Source of the DNA: Bdellovibrionales bacterium
Lineage (GTDB): Bacteria; Bdellovibrionota; UBA1018
Length of the DNA: 64,000 nucleotides
Direction: 5' to 3'
Assembly (NCBI GenBank): GCA_018266355.1
Contig: JAFEAP010000020.1
Location: 62,001 to 126,000, forward strand
The notes beneath the pieces were generated by a model. It was not told the DNA's origin. It was given only the letters and a program-made list of their open reading frames with translations, and ran no database searches. The position numbers and the translations under genes are program-made. Shown piece after piece: positions 50,625 through 59,752 of the stretch (the stretch's first letter is position 1; every line of letters starts with the position of its first letter).

Positions 50625-51464
50625 CTACCGGGTCGGATAGCGCAGGATATTCGTCGTCGCGAAATCTTCGTTGTCGGACGCGAAGTGGCCGTCGTTCAGA
50701 TAAGCCGCCCGTTCGCGCACTTCGTGGGTATCGAATGCGCTTCCGCTTCGGCAACCGACGGAGATCTGCATCTGGAGGACGTGGTCGAGCTCGTGCCGGA
50801 TCACGCGCGGGAGGTCGTCGCTCCGGAGGTCTTGGTCGACGGTGATCGTCAACTTGTCATGTTCGGTGACGGCGCCCGCGTCCCCGCCGAGCTTCCCGAC
50901 TAAGAATTCGTATCCGAACGTCTGAAGGCCGAGCGCGCGGACGACTTGGTCGATCGAGGCCTTGGAGAGATGCGACGGCAAATCGCGTTCGAGGGAAACG
51001 ACCCGATCGAGTTGGGCGGCGCTGAGGACCGCCGGGGAAAGGTTCGCTTTCGAGGGAGGAGTCGCGGGCGGGGAAGATTGCGAGCGCGCGCTCGAGCCCG
51101 GCCATACCGACCCGCTCGATTTGCGCGGATGCGAGAGCCCGAGGATTTTCGGATCGAGCGGGGTAGCCGTCGGAACGCCGTCCGCGAGGTAGGAGAGGGC
51201 GGAAACGTTCGCGGAAGAGAAGTCGCAACGCTCGAAATCCTGGAGAACCGTCGCGATGGATTTGGCGGTGTAGATGTGGAGGCGCCCGTCGCCGCCGAGC
51301 GTGTAGGTCGTCGTCGCACAGCCTTGATAGGCGATACAGTCGTAAAGGGGGGCGGCGTCGAATGAAGAGTTCCCGCCCTGGGCGACGAGATGCAGGTCGG
51401 CTAGGATCGCGGTCGAGCTGAGCAAAGCGATCGCAAGGAGTTGGCCGAGTCGACGGGGTTGCAT
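50625..51464 (-). CDS. exported protein with HExxH metallopeptidase motif
   Basis: 279 residues with a signal peptide (LLAIALLSSTAILADLHLV). The first half is Ser/Pro-rich and has Cys residues (YDCIAYQGCATTTYTLGG). The second half has LPRVIRHELDHVLQMQISVG, a HExxH zinc site (His-Glu-Leu-Asp-His), followed about 25 residues later by EVRERAAYLND, a plausible third ligand region (E-x-x-x-A-A). The HELDHVLQ pattern resembles zincins such as the DUF4157 group. Substrate unknown. Transcribed from the promoter at 51512-51540. Confidence 0.65.
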   Translation of the reverse strand: MQPRRLGQLLAIALLSSTAILADLHLVAQGGNSSFDAAPLYDCIAYQGCATTTYTLGGDGRLHIYTAKSIATVLQDFERCDFSSANVSALSYLADGVPTATPLDPKILGLSHPRKSSGSVWPGSSARSQSSPPATPPSKANLSPAVLSAAQLDRVVSLERDLPSHLSKASIDQVVRALGLQTFGYEFLVGKLGGDAGAVTEHDKLTITVDQDLRSDDLPRVIRHELDHVLQMQISVGCRSGSAFDTHEVRERAAYLNDGHFASDNEDFATTNILRYPTR

Positions 51465-51511
51465 CCGGGATCTCCCTCTTTTCCCGGTCGCGGAATGCGC
51501 CGGGGAAAAGA

Positions 51512-51540
51512 TCGATACCGTAAGTAATGCGCTGCGTCAA
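51512..51540 (-). promoter_or_regulatory. sigma70-type promoter of the HExxH protein
   Basis: TTGACG (51535-51540), 17-base spacer, TATCGA (51512-51517) on the minus strand. Predicted start near 51505, about 40 bases before the gene. The rest of the 191-base gap to pilT (51465-51655) shows nothing else I can support. Confidence 0.55.
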
Positions 51541-51655
51541 ATTTCAAGGTCCCGCCCCAAGTCGACTGTATTCGATTTGAAGCCGATTTTATCCCGGTTC
51601 CCGCGAATTGTGACGAGCCTCATTTCCCTGCCGAATCGCGCCGATAGGTCCTTGT

Positions 51656-52867
51656 ATGTCTATTTCTTTAGCCCAGCTTCTTCAGACGATGGTCCAGAAC
51701 GGCGGCTCCGACTTGCACGTGGCGTCGAATTCGCCCCCGATGATCCGCGTGCGCGGCGACATGGTGAAATTGAACGTCGCGCCGCTCATCCCGGCCCAGG
51801 TCGAGCAGATGATCTTCGCGACGATGACCGAACCGCAGCGGAAAGAAATCGTCACGAACCTGAACCTCGACTATTCGTTCAAGGCTCCGGGCATCGGCAT
51901 TTTCCGGGTGAACGTCTTCTACCAGCGCCACGGCCTTTCGTTCGTCATGCGGGTCCTCACCGAGGCGCCGCCGGAACTCGAAAAACTGAACCTTCCCGCG
52001 ATCTGCAAAACCGCGTGCTCCTACGCGAACGGCCTCGTGCTCGTCTGCGGTCCGACCGGTTCCGGTAAGTCGACGACGCTCGCGGCGATGTTGAACTACA
52101 TCAACCAAACCACGAAGGGCCACATTCTGACCCTCGAAGACCCGATCGAGTTCCAGCACGACTCGAAAATGGGGATGGTAAACCAGCGCGCGCTCGGCGC
52201 GCATTTCCCGACCTTCGCTTCGGCGATGAAGGCCGCGCTGCGGGAAGACCCGGACGTGATCCTCATCGGCGAAATGCGGGACGCGGAAACCGTCGCCCTC
52301 GCGCTGAAAGCGGCCGAAACGGGCCACCTCGTTTTCTCGACCCTCCACACGAACTCGGCCGCGAAAACGGTCGATCGGATCATCAACACCTTCCCCGCGG
52401 AAGAGCAGCCGCAAATCCGCACCGTGCTTTCCGAGACGCTCAAGGTCGTCATCTCCCAGCGCCTGATTCCGTCCGCGGACAAGAAGCGCCGGATCGGCCT
52501 GCACGACATCCTCGTGAACACGTCGGCCGTCGCGAACCTCATCCGCGAGGGCAAGACGTTCCAACTCACGAGCCTCATGCAGACCGGACGCAAGGAAGGG
52601 ATGCAGGTCTTCGAACAAGTCCTGATGGAAGCCGTGAAGAAGGGCGACATCGCGGGCGAAGACGCGTGGGAACACGCGGGAGACAAGGGCCCGTTCGCGC
52701 AATGGGCGCCGAAAGAATCGAAGCCGGAAATCCCGGCGACCGGTCAGACGCTCACGCAGTTCCAAGTGAATCGTACGCCGGCCGTCACCCTCGATCCGCC
52801 GTCGCCGTTCAATCACACGGGAATCCAGTCGCCGGCGCCGAATGGCGTGAACAAAAAGGCGAGTTAG
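51656..52867 (+). CDS. pilT: type IV pilus retraction ATPase (PilT-like)
   Basis: 403 residues. PilT features: SLAQLLQTMVQNGGSDLHVASNSPP at the start, Walker A GPTGSGKST at 132-140, the Asp box LTLEDPIEFQHDSK, Walker B region DPDVILIGEMRDAETV, His box STLHTNSAAKTVDR and the C-terminal VANLIREGKTFQL, which matches the retraction-ATPase AIRNLIREGK motif. A Pro-rich tail of about 60 residues is longer than in typical PilT (about 345-375). It powers pilus retraction or twitching. No other pil genes are adjacent. Confidence 0.9.
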   Translation: MSISLAQLLQTMVQNGGSDLHVASNSPPMIRVRGDMVKLNVAPLIPAQVEQMIFATMTEPQRKEIVTNLNLDYSFKAPGIGIFRVNVFYQRHGLSFVMRVLTEAPPELEKLNLPAICKTACSYANGLVLVCGPTGSGKSTTLAAMLNYINQTTKGHILTLEDPIEFQHDSKMGMVNQRALGAHFPTFASAMKAALREDPDVILIGEMRDAETVALALKAAETGHLVFSTLHTNSAAKTVDRIINTFPAEEQPQIRTVLSETLKVVISQRLIPSADKKRRIGLHDILVNTSAVANLIREGKTFQLTSLMQTGRKEGMQVFEQVLMEAVKKGDIAGEDAWEHAGDKGPFAQWAPKESKPEIPATGQTLTQFQVNRTPAVTLDPPSPFNHTGIQSPAPNGVNKKAS

Positions 52868-53022
52868 TTCGTCGCGGGAACCGGAATCTGATTCACCGGA
52901 AGTTCGAGCGCCTTCTTCGCGCGCGATTCCTTCACGGCGGTGAAAACCGCGCCTCCGAAGCTCACCACGATACCCACGACACAAACGACGACGATGGTTT
53001 GGAGACGATTCAGTTCCTGCAT
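52864..53022 (-). CDS. small single-pass membrane protein
   Basis: 52 residues, MQELNRLQTIVVVCVVGIVV and onward: one membrane helix (about 8-29) and a basic then neutral tail (KESRAKKALELPVNQIPVP). The stop overlaps the pilT stop on the other strand by 3 bases. No strong ribosome-binding site. I keep it because the helix is convincing and codon use matches the neighbours, but it is short. Function unknown. Confidence 0.45.
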   Translation of the reverse strand: MQELNRLQTIVVVCVVGIVVSFGGAVFTAVKESRAKKALELPVNQIPVPATN

Positions 53023-53064
53023 AAGGATCTTCGTCTTCTCTGAATAATTACGGAGTTTCAAGCA

Positions 53065-53094
53065 TTTAGGTTCGGGAGCGAACGGAATCCTAAA
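53065..53094 (+). promoter_or_regulatory. imperfect hairpin upstream of pstS
   Basis: TTTAGG (53065-53070) pairs with CCTAAA (53089-53094), with inner TTCG/CGAA (53071-53074, 53079-53082) and a one-sided bulge. It lies 59 bases before pstS in the gap from the small membrane protein. It could be an operator or RNA element. I do not see a Pho box. Confidence 0.3.
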
Positions 53095-53153
53095 GGTTTC
53101 CTGACAGAAGAACCCTACCCTGACGCGACGCACAGGGTTATGGTCAGGCTGTT

Positions 53154-54158
53154 ATGCGCTTCGTTCTCCCTCTCATCCTCTTCGCCCTCTCCGGTTCGGC
53201 TTCGGCCGACGTCGTTTCCATTAACGGCGCGGGGGCGACCTTTCCGTATCCGCTCTATTCGAAGTGGTTCTCCGAGTACCGGAAGGTCGACCCGGGCGTG
53301 GAGATCAATTACCAGTCGATCGGTTCGGGCGGCGGCGTCCGTCAGCTCCTCGAAAAGACGATCGACTTCGGCGCGAGCGACGCGCCGATGAAGGACGAGC
53401 AGCTCGCGAAGGCCGCGACGCCGATCTATCACTTTCCGACGGTGCTCGGTGCGGTCACCCTCGCGTTCAACCTCCCGGGATTCACCGGGGAGCTGAAGCT
53501 CACGCCGGAACTCGTCGCCGACCTCTTCCTCGGAAAAATATACTACTGGAACGACGCGAAGATCGCCGCCGTGAACCCCGGCGTCGCCCTTCCCGACGTG
53601 CCGGTGATGATCATCCACCGCTCCGACGGAAGCGGCACGACCGCCGTGTTCACGGACTACCTCTCGAAAGTCTCGCCGGAGTGGAAGACGAAAGTCGGTT
53701 CGGGGACTGCCGTGAAGTGGCCGATCGGGATCGGCGGGAAGGGGAACGAGGGCGTGACCGGGTTCCTGAAGAACTCCCCGGGCGCGATCGGCTTCGTCGA
53801 ACTCCTTTACGCGGAAACGAACCACCTTCAGGTGGCCTCGCTCAAGAACGCGGCCGGAAATTTCGTGAGGCCGTCGGTCGCCGCGGTGACGGAAGCCGCC
53901 GCAGGAGCGCTGAAGGACATCCCGAAGGATTTCCGCGTTTCGATCACGAACTCCTCCGGAAAGAGCGCGTATCCGATCGCGTCCTTCACGTACCTTCTCC
54001 TCTATAAGAAGTCCGCGCCGGCGAAGTCCGCGAAGCTGAAGGCGTTCCTCGGTTGGGCGCTCGGCGACGGTCAGAAACTCGCGGAGTCGCTCTTCTACGC
54101 TCCGCTGCCGGCGGAACTCGCCGCGCGGGCCCGAGCCCAAATCAAGGAAATCGAGTGA
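53154..54158 (+). CDS. pstS: phosphate ABC transporter substrate-binding protein
   Basis: 334 residues. The signal peptide is MRFVLPLILFALSGSASA. Phosphate-binding motifs: INGAGATFPYPLYSKWFSEY, YQSIGSGGGVRQL, DFGASDAPM, IIHRSDGSGTTAVFTDYLS and GAIGFVELLYAE. It captures phosphate in the periplasm. First gene of pstSCAB-phoU; pstC starts 4 bases after its stop. Confidence 0.96.
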   Translation: MRFVLPLILFALSGSASADVVSINGAGATFPYPLYSKWFSEYRKVDPGVEINYQSIGSGGGVRQLLEKTIDFGASDAPMKDEQLAKAATPIYHFPTVLGAVTLAFNLPGFTGELKLTPELVADLFLGKIYYWNDAKIAAVNPGVALPDVPVMIIHRSDGSGTTAVFTDYLSKVSPEWKTKVGSGTAVKWPIGIGGKGNEGVTGFLKNSPGAIGFVELLYAETNHLQVASLKNAAGNFVRPSVAAVTEAAAGALKDIPKDFRVSITNSSGKSAYPIASFTYLLLYKKSAPAKSAKLKAFLGWALGDGQKLAESLFYAPLPAELAARARAQIKEIE

Positions 54159-54162
54159 GCCG

Positions 54163-55158
54163 ATGGGAATCCGTTCGGAGTCCGCTCCGATGAGTACCGC
54201 TAGCCCGATCACTTCGCCTTCGCCCTCGCGTCGGCCGAGCACGCGCCCGATCAATCCGGGCGACCGCCTCTTCCGGCGCGTGCTGATGGGGCTCTCGGGC
54301 GTCGTCGTCGCCGTGCTCGCGCTCATCGCCATCTACCTCGCGAAGCTTTCCTGGCCGGCGATCCACGAGTTCGGCCTCGGCTTTTTCTGGACGACCGATT
54401 GGGATCCGGTGAAGGAGCACTTCGGTGCCGGCGCCTTCATCTTCGGCACCCTCGTTTCTTCTTTCTTCGCGCTCGCGCTCGCGGTGCCGCTCTCGATCGC
54501 GGTCGGACTTTTCCTCACGGAACTCGCGCCCCCGCGGGCCGCCGCGGTGGTCGGGTTCATGGTCGAGATGCTCGCCGCGATCCCTTCCGTCGTTTACGGA
54601 CTTTGGGGGATCTTCTTCCTCGCGCCGCTGCTTCGCCTTTACGTCCAACCGTTCCTCGGCCGCCACTTCGGCTGGCTCTTCCTTTTCCAGGGCCCTCCTT
54701 ACGGCATCGGCATGCTCGCCGCGGGACTCATCCTCGCGATCATGGTCACTCCGACGATCACCGCGATCTGCCGCGAGGTCTTCCGCGCGGTCCCGAACAC
54801 GCAGCGGGAAGCGGCGCTCGGTCTCGGGGCTACGAAATGGGAGATGATCCGCCTCGCCGTCGTGAAGAGCTCGTGGTCGGGCGTTTTCGGTGCCGGGATC
54901 CTCGGACTCGGCCGCGCGCTCGGCGAGACGATGGCCGTGACGATGCTCATCGGGAACCGGAACGAAATCTCGACCTCGCTCTTTTCGCCGGGCCAAACGA
55001 TGGCCTCCGTGATCGCGAACGAATACGCCGAAGCCGGATCGAACATCCACGTCGCCGCCCTCGCGTACGTCGGCCTCGCGCTCTTCGTCGTTTCGTTCGC
55101 CGTGAATCACCTCGCGCGGCGGATCGTGAAGCGACTTGAGATGGGAGGCACGCGATGA
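54163..55158 (+). CDS. pstC: phosphate ABC transporter permease PstC
   Basis: 331 residues (alternative start ATG 54190). A polar N-terminus of about 40 residues is followed by six membrane helices. The permease EAA loop is [29 protein letters not shown], then [23 protein letters not shown] residues. PVPS-like [22 protein letters not shown] is conserved in PstC. Coupled to pstA by ATGA. Confidence 0.95.
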   Translation: MGIRSESAPMSTASPITSPSPSRRPSTRPINPGDRLFRRVLMGLSGVVVAVLALIAIYLAKLSWPAIHEFGLGFFWTTDWDPVKEHFGAGAFIFGTLVSSFFALALAVPLSIAVGLFLTELAPPRAAAVVGFMVEMLAAIPSVVYGLWGIFFLAPLLRLYVQPFLGRHFGWLFLFQGPPYGIGMLAAGLILAIMVTPTITAICREVFRAVPNTQREAALGLGATKWEMIRLAVVKSSWSGVFGAGILGLGRALGETMAVTMLIGNRNEISTSLFSPGQTMASVIANEYAEAGSNIHVAALAYVGLALFVVSFAVNHLARRIVKRLEMGGTR

Positions 55159-56012
55159 CGTTCCAGGACGTTTACGCGAAACTCGACGCGCGCCGGACGA
55201 TCGTGAACCGACTCATGCTCGGGCTCCTCGGGCTCGCGTCGCTCGTCGCGATCCTGCCCCTCGTTTTCGTGCTCTATTACGTCGTTCACCGCGGGATCCA
55301 GGGCTTGAACCTGAGCTTCTTTACCCAGCTTCCGAAGCCGGTCGGCGAGACGGGCGGGGGACTCGGGAACGCCGTGCTCGGCACGCTCGTCCTCGTCGGC
55401 CTCGGTTCGGCGGTCGGCGTACCGATCGGGATCGCGTCGGGAGTTTTCCTCTCCGAATTCAAACGCTCCCGCTTCGCGCCCTGGCTCCGTTCGGCGGTCG
55501 AGCTGCTCGCCGGCGTGCCCTCGATCATCCTCGGCATTTTCGCTTACGCCGTTCTCGTGGTTCCGCTCCACGGATTCTCGGCCGCGGCCGGCGCGCTCGC
55601 GCTCGCGATCATCCTCATCCCGACCGTCGCGAAGACGACCGAGGAAGTGCTGAAACTCGTTCCGGACCACATCCGCGAGGCGGGGCTCGGCCTCGGGTTG
55701 CCGCGGTGGAAGGTGATCCTCCGGATCGTCGTCTACGGCTCGCGCTCCGGGATCCTCACCGGCGTGATGCTCGGCGTGGCCCGGATCAGCGGCGAATCGG
55801 CGCCGCTCCTTTTCACCGCCCTGAATTCCCAGTATTGGCCCCGCGGACTGCTCGCGCCGATTTCGAGCTTGCCCGTGCAAATTTACACTTACGCGATCTC
55901 CCCGTTCGACGATTGGACGCAGCTTGCATGGACCGGTTCGATGGTCCTCGTGCTCTTCGTCCTCGTCGCGAACCTTCTGATGCGGGCGATCCTCGGAGGA
56001 AAGAAAGCATGA
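55155..56012 (+). CDS. pstA: phosphate ABC transporter permease PstA
   Basis: 285 residues with six membrane helices. Motifs: [40 protein letters not shown] (EAA loop) and [20 protein letters not shown], typical of PstA. The start overlaps pstC and its stop overlaps pstB (ATGA at both ends). Confidence 0.95.
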   Translation: MTFQDVYAKLDARRTIVNRLMLGLLGLASLVAILPLVFVLYYVVHRGIQGLNLSFFTQLPKPVGETGGGLGNAVLGTLVLVGLGSAVGVPIGIASGVFLSEFKRSRFAPWLRSAVELLAGVPSIILGIFAYAVLVVPLHGFSAAAGALALAIILIPTVAKTTEEVLKLVPDHIREAGLGLGLPRWKVILRIVVYGSRSGILTGVMLGVARISGESAPLLFTALNSQYWPRGLLAPISSLPVQIYTYAISPFDDWTQLAWTGSMVLVLFVLVANLLMRAILGGKKA

Positions 56013-56803
56013 CTCCCGCCACGAACGCCGCGAAGCCTCCGATCCCCGAGCCGATCCTCTCCGCGAAGGACGTGAACGCGTACTTCAACGCCTTCCACGC
56101 CGTCCGCGGCGTCTCGCTCGACGTCGAACCGAACTCGGTGACCGCGCTCATCGGTCCGTCCGGGTGCGGGAAATCGACCTTTCTCCGCACGTTGAACCGA
56201 CTTCACGAGGAAATTCCGGGCGCGCGCTTCGAGGGCGAGGTCACCCTCGAGGGCGAGAACATCTACGGCCGCGGCATGGACCCGGTCCAAGTCCGCCGGA
56301 AGATCGGCATGGTCTTCCAGAAACCGAATCCGTTTCCGTCGCTTTCGATCTACGAGAACGTCGTCGTCGGCCTCACGCTCGCCGGCGTGAAGGATCGTCG
56401 CCTCCTCGACGAGACCGCCGAGCGGGCGTTGAAGCACTCCGCGCTCTGGGACGAAGTGAAGGACAAGCTCCGCGCGCCGGGGACCTCGCTATCCGGAGGA
56501 CAGCAGCAGCGCCTTTGCATCGCCCGCGCGCTCGCGGTGAAACCGCCGGTCATCCTCATGGACGAACCGACCTCGGCGCTCGACCCGATCTCGACCGCGC
56601 GGATCGAGGAACTCCTCGGCGAGCTGAAGAAAGAGGTCACCGTCGTGATCGTGACCCATAACATGCAGCAGGCCGCCCGGTGCTCCGACCGCACGGCGTT
56701 CTTTTTCATGGGCGAGCTCGTCGAATACGACCGGTCGACCCGGCTCTTCACGAACCCGCAGGATAAGCGCACGGAACAATACATCACCGGTCGCTTCGGC
56801 TGA
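56009..56803 (+). CDS. pstB: phosphate ABC transporter ATP-binding protein
   Basis: 264 residues from ATG 56009 (overlaps the pstA stop; GGAGGAAAG upstream). Walker [23 protein letters not shown]-loop [18 protein letters not shown], signature [16 protein letters not shown], Walker [23 protein letters not shown] and the H-loop [13 protein letters not shown] are all intact, and [10 protein letters not shown] is characteristic of PstB. Confidence 0.97.
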   Translation: MTPATNAAKPPIPEPILSAKDVNAYFNAFHAVRGVSLDVEPNSVTALIGPSGCGKSTFLRTLNRLHEEIPGARFEGEVTLEGENIYGRGMDPVQVRRKIGMVFQKPNPFPSLSIYENVVVGLTLAGVKDRRLLDETAERALKHSALWDEVKDKLRAPGTSLSGGQQQRLCIARALAVKPPVILMDEPTSALDPISTARIEELLGELKKEVTVVIVTHNMQQAARCSDRTAFFFMGELVEYDRSTRLFTNPQDKRTEQYITGRFG

Positions 56804-56842
56804 GGTTTTCGGTTACTTTTAGGGTGAGGGGTACGGAAGCGC

Positions 56843-57502
56843 ATGGATCGTTCGATTGACTCGGGAATGGCGAAACTGAAGGACAAGCTGCTGCTCATGG
56901 GCGGCTACGTCGAAAAGGCCATCGAAGAATCGACCCAAGGACTCGTCGAAGGGAAGCAGGACGGCTTCACCCGGGTGCACGAATTCGAGAAGACGATCAA
57001 CCAACTCCACAAGGAAGTCGACGAAGACTGCCTGAACCTGCTCGCGACCCAGTCCCCGATGGCGCGCGACCTCCGCACGATCCTCGCCGTCGTGAAGATC
57101 AACACCGACCTCGAGCGGATGGGCGACCAAGCCGTGAATATCGCGCTGAACGCGGTGGAATACCTTCGCGCGCCGCCGATCAAACCGCTCATCGATATCC
57201 CGCGCATGGCCGATATTTCTCGCGTGATGGCGCGCGAAGCCCTCGACGCCTTCGTGCGCACCGACCTGCCCCTCGCCGAGAAAGTGCTCGAGCGCGACGA
57301 CGAGGTCGATAACTTGAAGAACCAGATCTTCCGCGAATTGATCACCTACATGATCTCGGACCCGAAGAAGATCGAGCAGGCGATCAGCTTGATCCTCATC
57401 GCGCGTAACCTCGAGCGGGTCGGCGATCACGCGACGAACATCGCCGAGGACGTAATCTTCATCGGGACGGGGAAAGACGTCCGTCACGGCGGAAGTCCCT
57501 AA
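56843..57502 (+). CDS. phoU: phosphate signalling protein PhoU
   Basis: 219 residues forming two three-helix PhoU repeats: SGMAKLKDKLLLMGGYVEKAI, LATQSPMARDLRTILAVVKINTDLERMGDQAVNIA and the second metal-binding copy LILIARNLERVGDHATNIAEDVIF. It links Pst transport to the PhoR kinase and limits phosphate uptake. It follows pstB by 39 bases. phoR/phoB are not in the window. Confidence 0.95.
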   Translation: MDRSIDSGMAKLKDKLLLMGGYVEKAIEESTQGLVEGKQDGFTRVHEFEKTINQLHKEVDEDCLNLLATQSPMARDLRTILAVVKINTDLERMGDQAVNIALNAVEYLRAPPIKPLIDIPRMADISRVMAREALDAFVRTDLPLAEKVLERDDEVDNLKNQIFRELITYMISDPKKIEQAISLILIARNLERVGDHATNIAEDVIFIGTGKDVRHGGSP

Positions 57503-57564
57503 GTCGATCGCGGCGTCATTTAACGCGTCGCGCGGTGTTCGAAGTCAGGTTAGGCTGGTCGGAG

Positions 57565-58272
57565 ATGAATCCGAACTACCCGCTGAATCCCCAGGACTGG
57601 TCGAATACCCACCTCCTTCTTTATTTCGGAATCAAAGCGATCCTCGCCGTGGCGTGCGGGGGGATCGTCGGACTCGAGCGGGAGCTGAAGAGCAAGCCCG
57701 CGGGTTTGAAGACGAACATCCTCATCTGTCTCGGCTCGGCGATGTTCACGACCTGCTCGGTGCTGATCTCGAACGCGAACGGACCCGGCGGCTTCGCGGG
57801 CGATCCGTCGCGGGTCGCCGCCCAGATCGTTTCCGGGATCGGTTTCCTCGGCGGCGGCGTCATCATCCAGGCCCGCGGCGGCGTCGTCGGCCTCACGACG
57901 GCGGCCACCATCTGGATGGTCTCCGCGCTCGGCGTAATCATCGGTCTCGGCTTCCATAACATCGCGCTCTTCGTCGCCGCGATCGTGATCCTGATCCTCG
58001 TCTCCGTGTCTTGGTTCGAAGACCGCGTCCTCGGCCGTTCGCTCACGTTCCACACCGAGATCGTCGCCGCCGATCCGGAAGGGGAAACCCGCGCGACGAT
58101 CAACGCGCTCCTCGCCGAGAACGACCTCGTCCTCGAGAGCTTCGACATCGAAGAGCGCTCGGGCGGAGTCGGCGTGATGCAGATCCGCTACACCGGACAC
58201 CGCGAGGACCAGAAAAAGTTCAACCTCTCGCTCTGGTCGACCTCCGGGGTGAAGGAGATTCGGCAGCATTAG
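57565..58272 (+). CDS. MgtC/SapB-family membrane protein
   Basis: 235 residues from ATG 57565 (GGTCGGAG upstream). Four to five membrane helices with the MgtC signature GGIVGLERELKSKPAGLKTNILICLGSAMFT and VSGIGFLGGGVIIQARGGVVGLTTAATIW. The C-terminal part (about 155-235) is a soluble ACT-like domain. MgtC proteins modulate ATP synthase, Mg homeostasis and phosphate uptake in pathogens. Location right after phoU fits a phosphate link. Confidence 0.88.
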   Translation: MNPNYPLNPQDWSNTHLLLYFGIKAILAVACGGIVGLERELKSKPAGLKTNILICLGSAMFTTCSVLISNANGPGGFAGDPSRVAAQIVSGIGFLGGGVIIQARGGVVGLTTAATIWMVSALGVIIGLGFHNIALFVAAIVILILVSVSWFEDRVLGRSLTFHTEIVAADPEGETRATINALLAENDLVLESFDIEERSGGVGVMQIRYTGHREDQKKFNLSLWSTSGVKEIRQH

Positions 58273-58288
58273 TCCGCGCCAGCGGACT
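58271..58288 (+). terminator. hairpin after the MgtC-family gene
   Basis: A perfect 7-bp stem AGTCCGC/GCGGACT with a GCCA loop that starts inside the MgtC stop codon. There is no T-run. It lies 20 bases before the DUF155 start, so it may be a weak terminator or RNA-stability element. Confidence 0.4.
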
Positions 58289-58307
58289 AGGTAGCCGACA
58301 TATCTCT

Positions 58308-59153
58308 ATGGAGCTTGAACCGAATCCCTCCCAAAAAGCCGATTACCAGGCGTTTCGCTTGAAGGCGACCCACGTCGCCGAGCGGCTGAAACTCGCCGAA
58401 CTCAAGGAGAAGGTGACCCACCCGATCCGCGACTTCTCGAACTATGAGATGGTGGTCGAGTTCGCCGAAAATTCCTACGCCTTCGTCTACAACTACGGGT
58501 CGATCGTGTTCTTCAACGTCCCGGACGTCGACCAGGAAAAATATCACGCGATCGTACGGAACTGGATCAAAGAGGCGAAGCAGCAGGGCGGGAACGCGCA
58601 GTTCACCGCGACGAACGACGTCTTTCTCGTCGAGACCCGGCAGGGGCTCGAGCCGTCGGTGAACCAGGTTTTCTTCGACCGGATCGCGACGGGAAAGCTG
58701 ACCTACACGAAGATCAAAATCATCTGCATGCTCGTCGCCGAGTCGACCGCGCTCGACTACTACGACATCCTGATCGAGAACCTCCTCGAACAAGCGACGG
58801 TCTACACGAAGCGGCTCGAACTCGAGGGGAAGTTCGTCGACTCGAAGGAAGACCTGCTCAAGTTCGTCGGAATGTGCCTCTCCGCGAAGCAGGACATCAT
58901 TTCGAACCTATACATCGTCGACTCGCCCGACGAGACGTGGGACTCGCCCGAACTCGACAAGGTCTTCCACGAACTCAAGCAGATGCTCGAGATCGACATC
59001 CGTTACCGCGCGGTCGAATACAAATCGAAGATCATCCAGGAATCGATCGAAGTGATCACCGACCTCGTGAAGACGAAACGGGAAGTGATGCTCGAAATGG
59101 TCGTCATCCTGCTGATCGCCTTCGAGGTCGTCACGGGGCTCTTCCGGCATTAA
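58308..59153 (+). CDS. RMD1/YagE-family (DUF155) protein
   Basis: 281 residues from ATG 58308. DUF155 features: EMVVEFAENSYAFVYNYGSIVFFNV, the conserved middle KIICMLVAESTALDYYDILIENLLEQ and KRLELEGKFVDSKEDLLKFVG. The C-terminal membrane helix MVVILLIAFEVVTGLF matches the usual tail anchor. The eukaryotic relatives (RMD1/RMND1) are mitochondrial; bacterial function is not established. It follows the phosphate/MgtC block. Confidence 0.88.
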   Translation: MELEPNPSQKADYQAFRLKATHVAERLKLAELKEKVTHPIRDFSNYEMVVEFAENSYAFVYNYGSIVFFNVPDVDQEKYHAIVRNWIKEAKQQGGNAQFTATNDVFLVETRQGLEPSVNQVFFDRIATGKLTYTKIKIICMLVAESTALDYYDILIENLLEQATVYTKRLELEGKFVDSKEDLLKFVGMCLSAKQDIISNLYIVDSPDETWDSPELDKVFHELKQMLEIDIRYRAVEYKSKIIQESIEVITDLVKTKREVMLEMVVILLIAFEVVTGLFRH

Positions 59154-59218
59154 TCGGGCTTTGGCGGGATGACGCGACGCACTCTTTTGGGCGGGTCGGC
59201 CTAAAGACCTGAAAAGAT

Positions 59219-59247
59219 TTGCAAAACCCCTAGGTCGTCTTTAGCCT
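59219..59247 (+). promoter_or_regulatory. candidate promoter of the HU/IHF gene
   Basis: TTGCAA (59219-59224), 17-base spacer, TAGCCT (59242-59247); the -10 box is weak. Predicted start near 59254, 28 bases before the ATG, with AAAGGAAGAGACGAGG as a rich ribosome-binding region. Confidence 0.4.
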
Positions 59248-59281
59248 TAAAGAAAGCTCACTTGAAAGGAAGAGACGAGGA

Positions 59282-59575
59282 ATGACCAAGGCAGACCTCA
59301 TTAATATCGTCGCCGAGAAGGCCCACCTTCAGCACCGGCAGGCGGAGATCGTCGTGAATATGGTTTTCGACATGATGTCGGACGCGCTCAAGCGCGACGA
59401 TCGCATCGAAATCCGCGGCTTCGGCTCTTTCGTGAATCGCAGCTACGGCTCTTACCAGGGCCGAAACCCGAAGACGGGTCAGGTCGTCCAAGTTCCTCCG
59501 AAGCGCGTGCCGTTCTTCAAGGTCGGCAAGGAGCTTAAGGAAATGGTCGACTACGGCAGCGACAAGAAAAAATAA
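59282..59575 (+). CDS. HU/IHF-family DNA-binding protein
   Basis: 97 residues: MTKADLINIVAEKAHLQHRQAE, VVNMVFDMMSDALKRDDRIEIRGFGSF and the arm with GRNPKTGQVVQVPPKRVPFFKVGKELKEMV. The RNPKTG signature and IEIRGFGSF are closer to IHF-beta-type than plain HU. It bends DNA and organises the nucleoid. Monocistronic with its own terminator at 59614. Confidence 0.95.
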   Translation: MTKADLINIVAEKAHLQHRQAEIVVNMVFDMMSDALKRDDRIEIRGFGSFVNRSYGSYQGRNPKTGQVVQVPPKRVPFFKVGKELKEMVDYGSDKKK

Positions 59576-59613
59576 GTTTTCGCACGCAATCTCCTCCGAG
59601 AATGAGTCCGATG

Positions 59614-59647
59614 GCCGCCCGGGTTCGCGCCCGGGCGGCATTTTTTT
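59614..59647 (+). terminator. rho-independent terminator of the HU/IHF gene
   Basis: A perfect 10-bp stem GCCGCCCGGG (59614-59623) / CCCGGGCGGC (59630-59639) with loop TTCGCG, followed by A and seven T (59641-59647). Confidence 0.92.
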
Positions 59648-59752
59648 AGCGCCGGTTAGAAGCCGCAGGAGAGTGGGGATCTCGCTTGCGCCGGGCGGGA
59701 GGCGGGGAGAAAATTTTCGGGGTGTTCACGCGTGCCTAAGGAGAGGGCTTCT

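Noticed and set aside
53095..53153. Possible Pho box before pstS (CTGACA and CTGACG, CTGTTAT)
   Set aside because: The repeats are not at the 11-base spacing of a Pho box and the last one overlaps the start codon.
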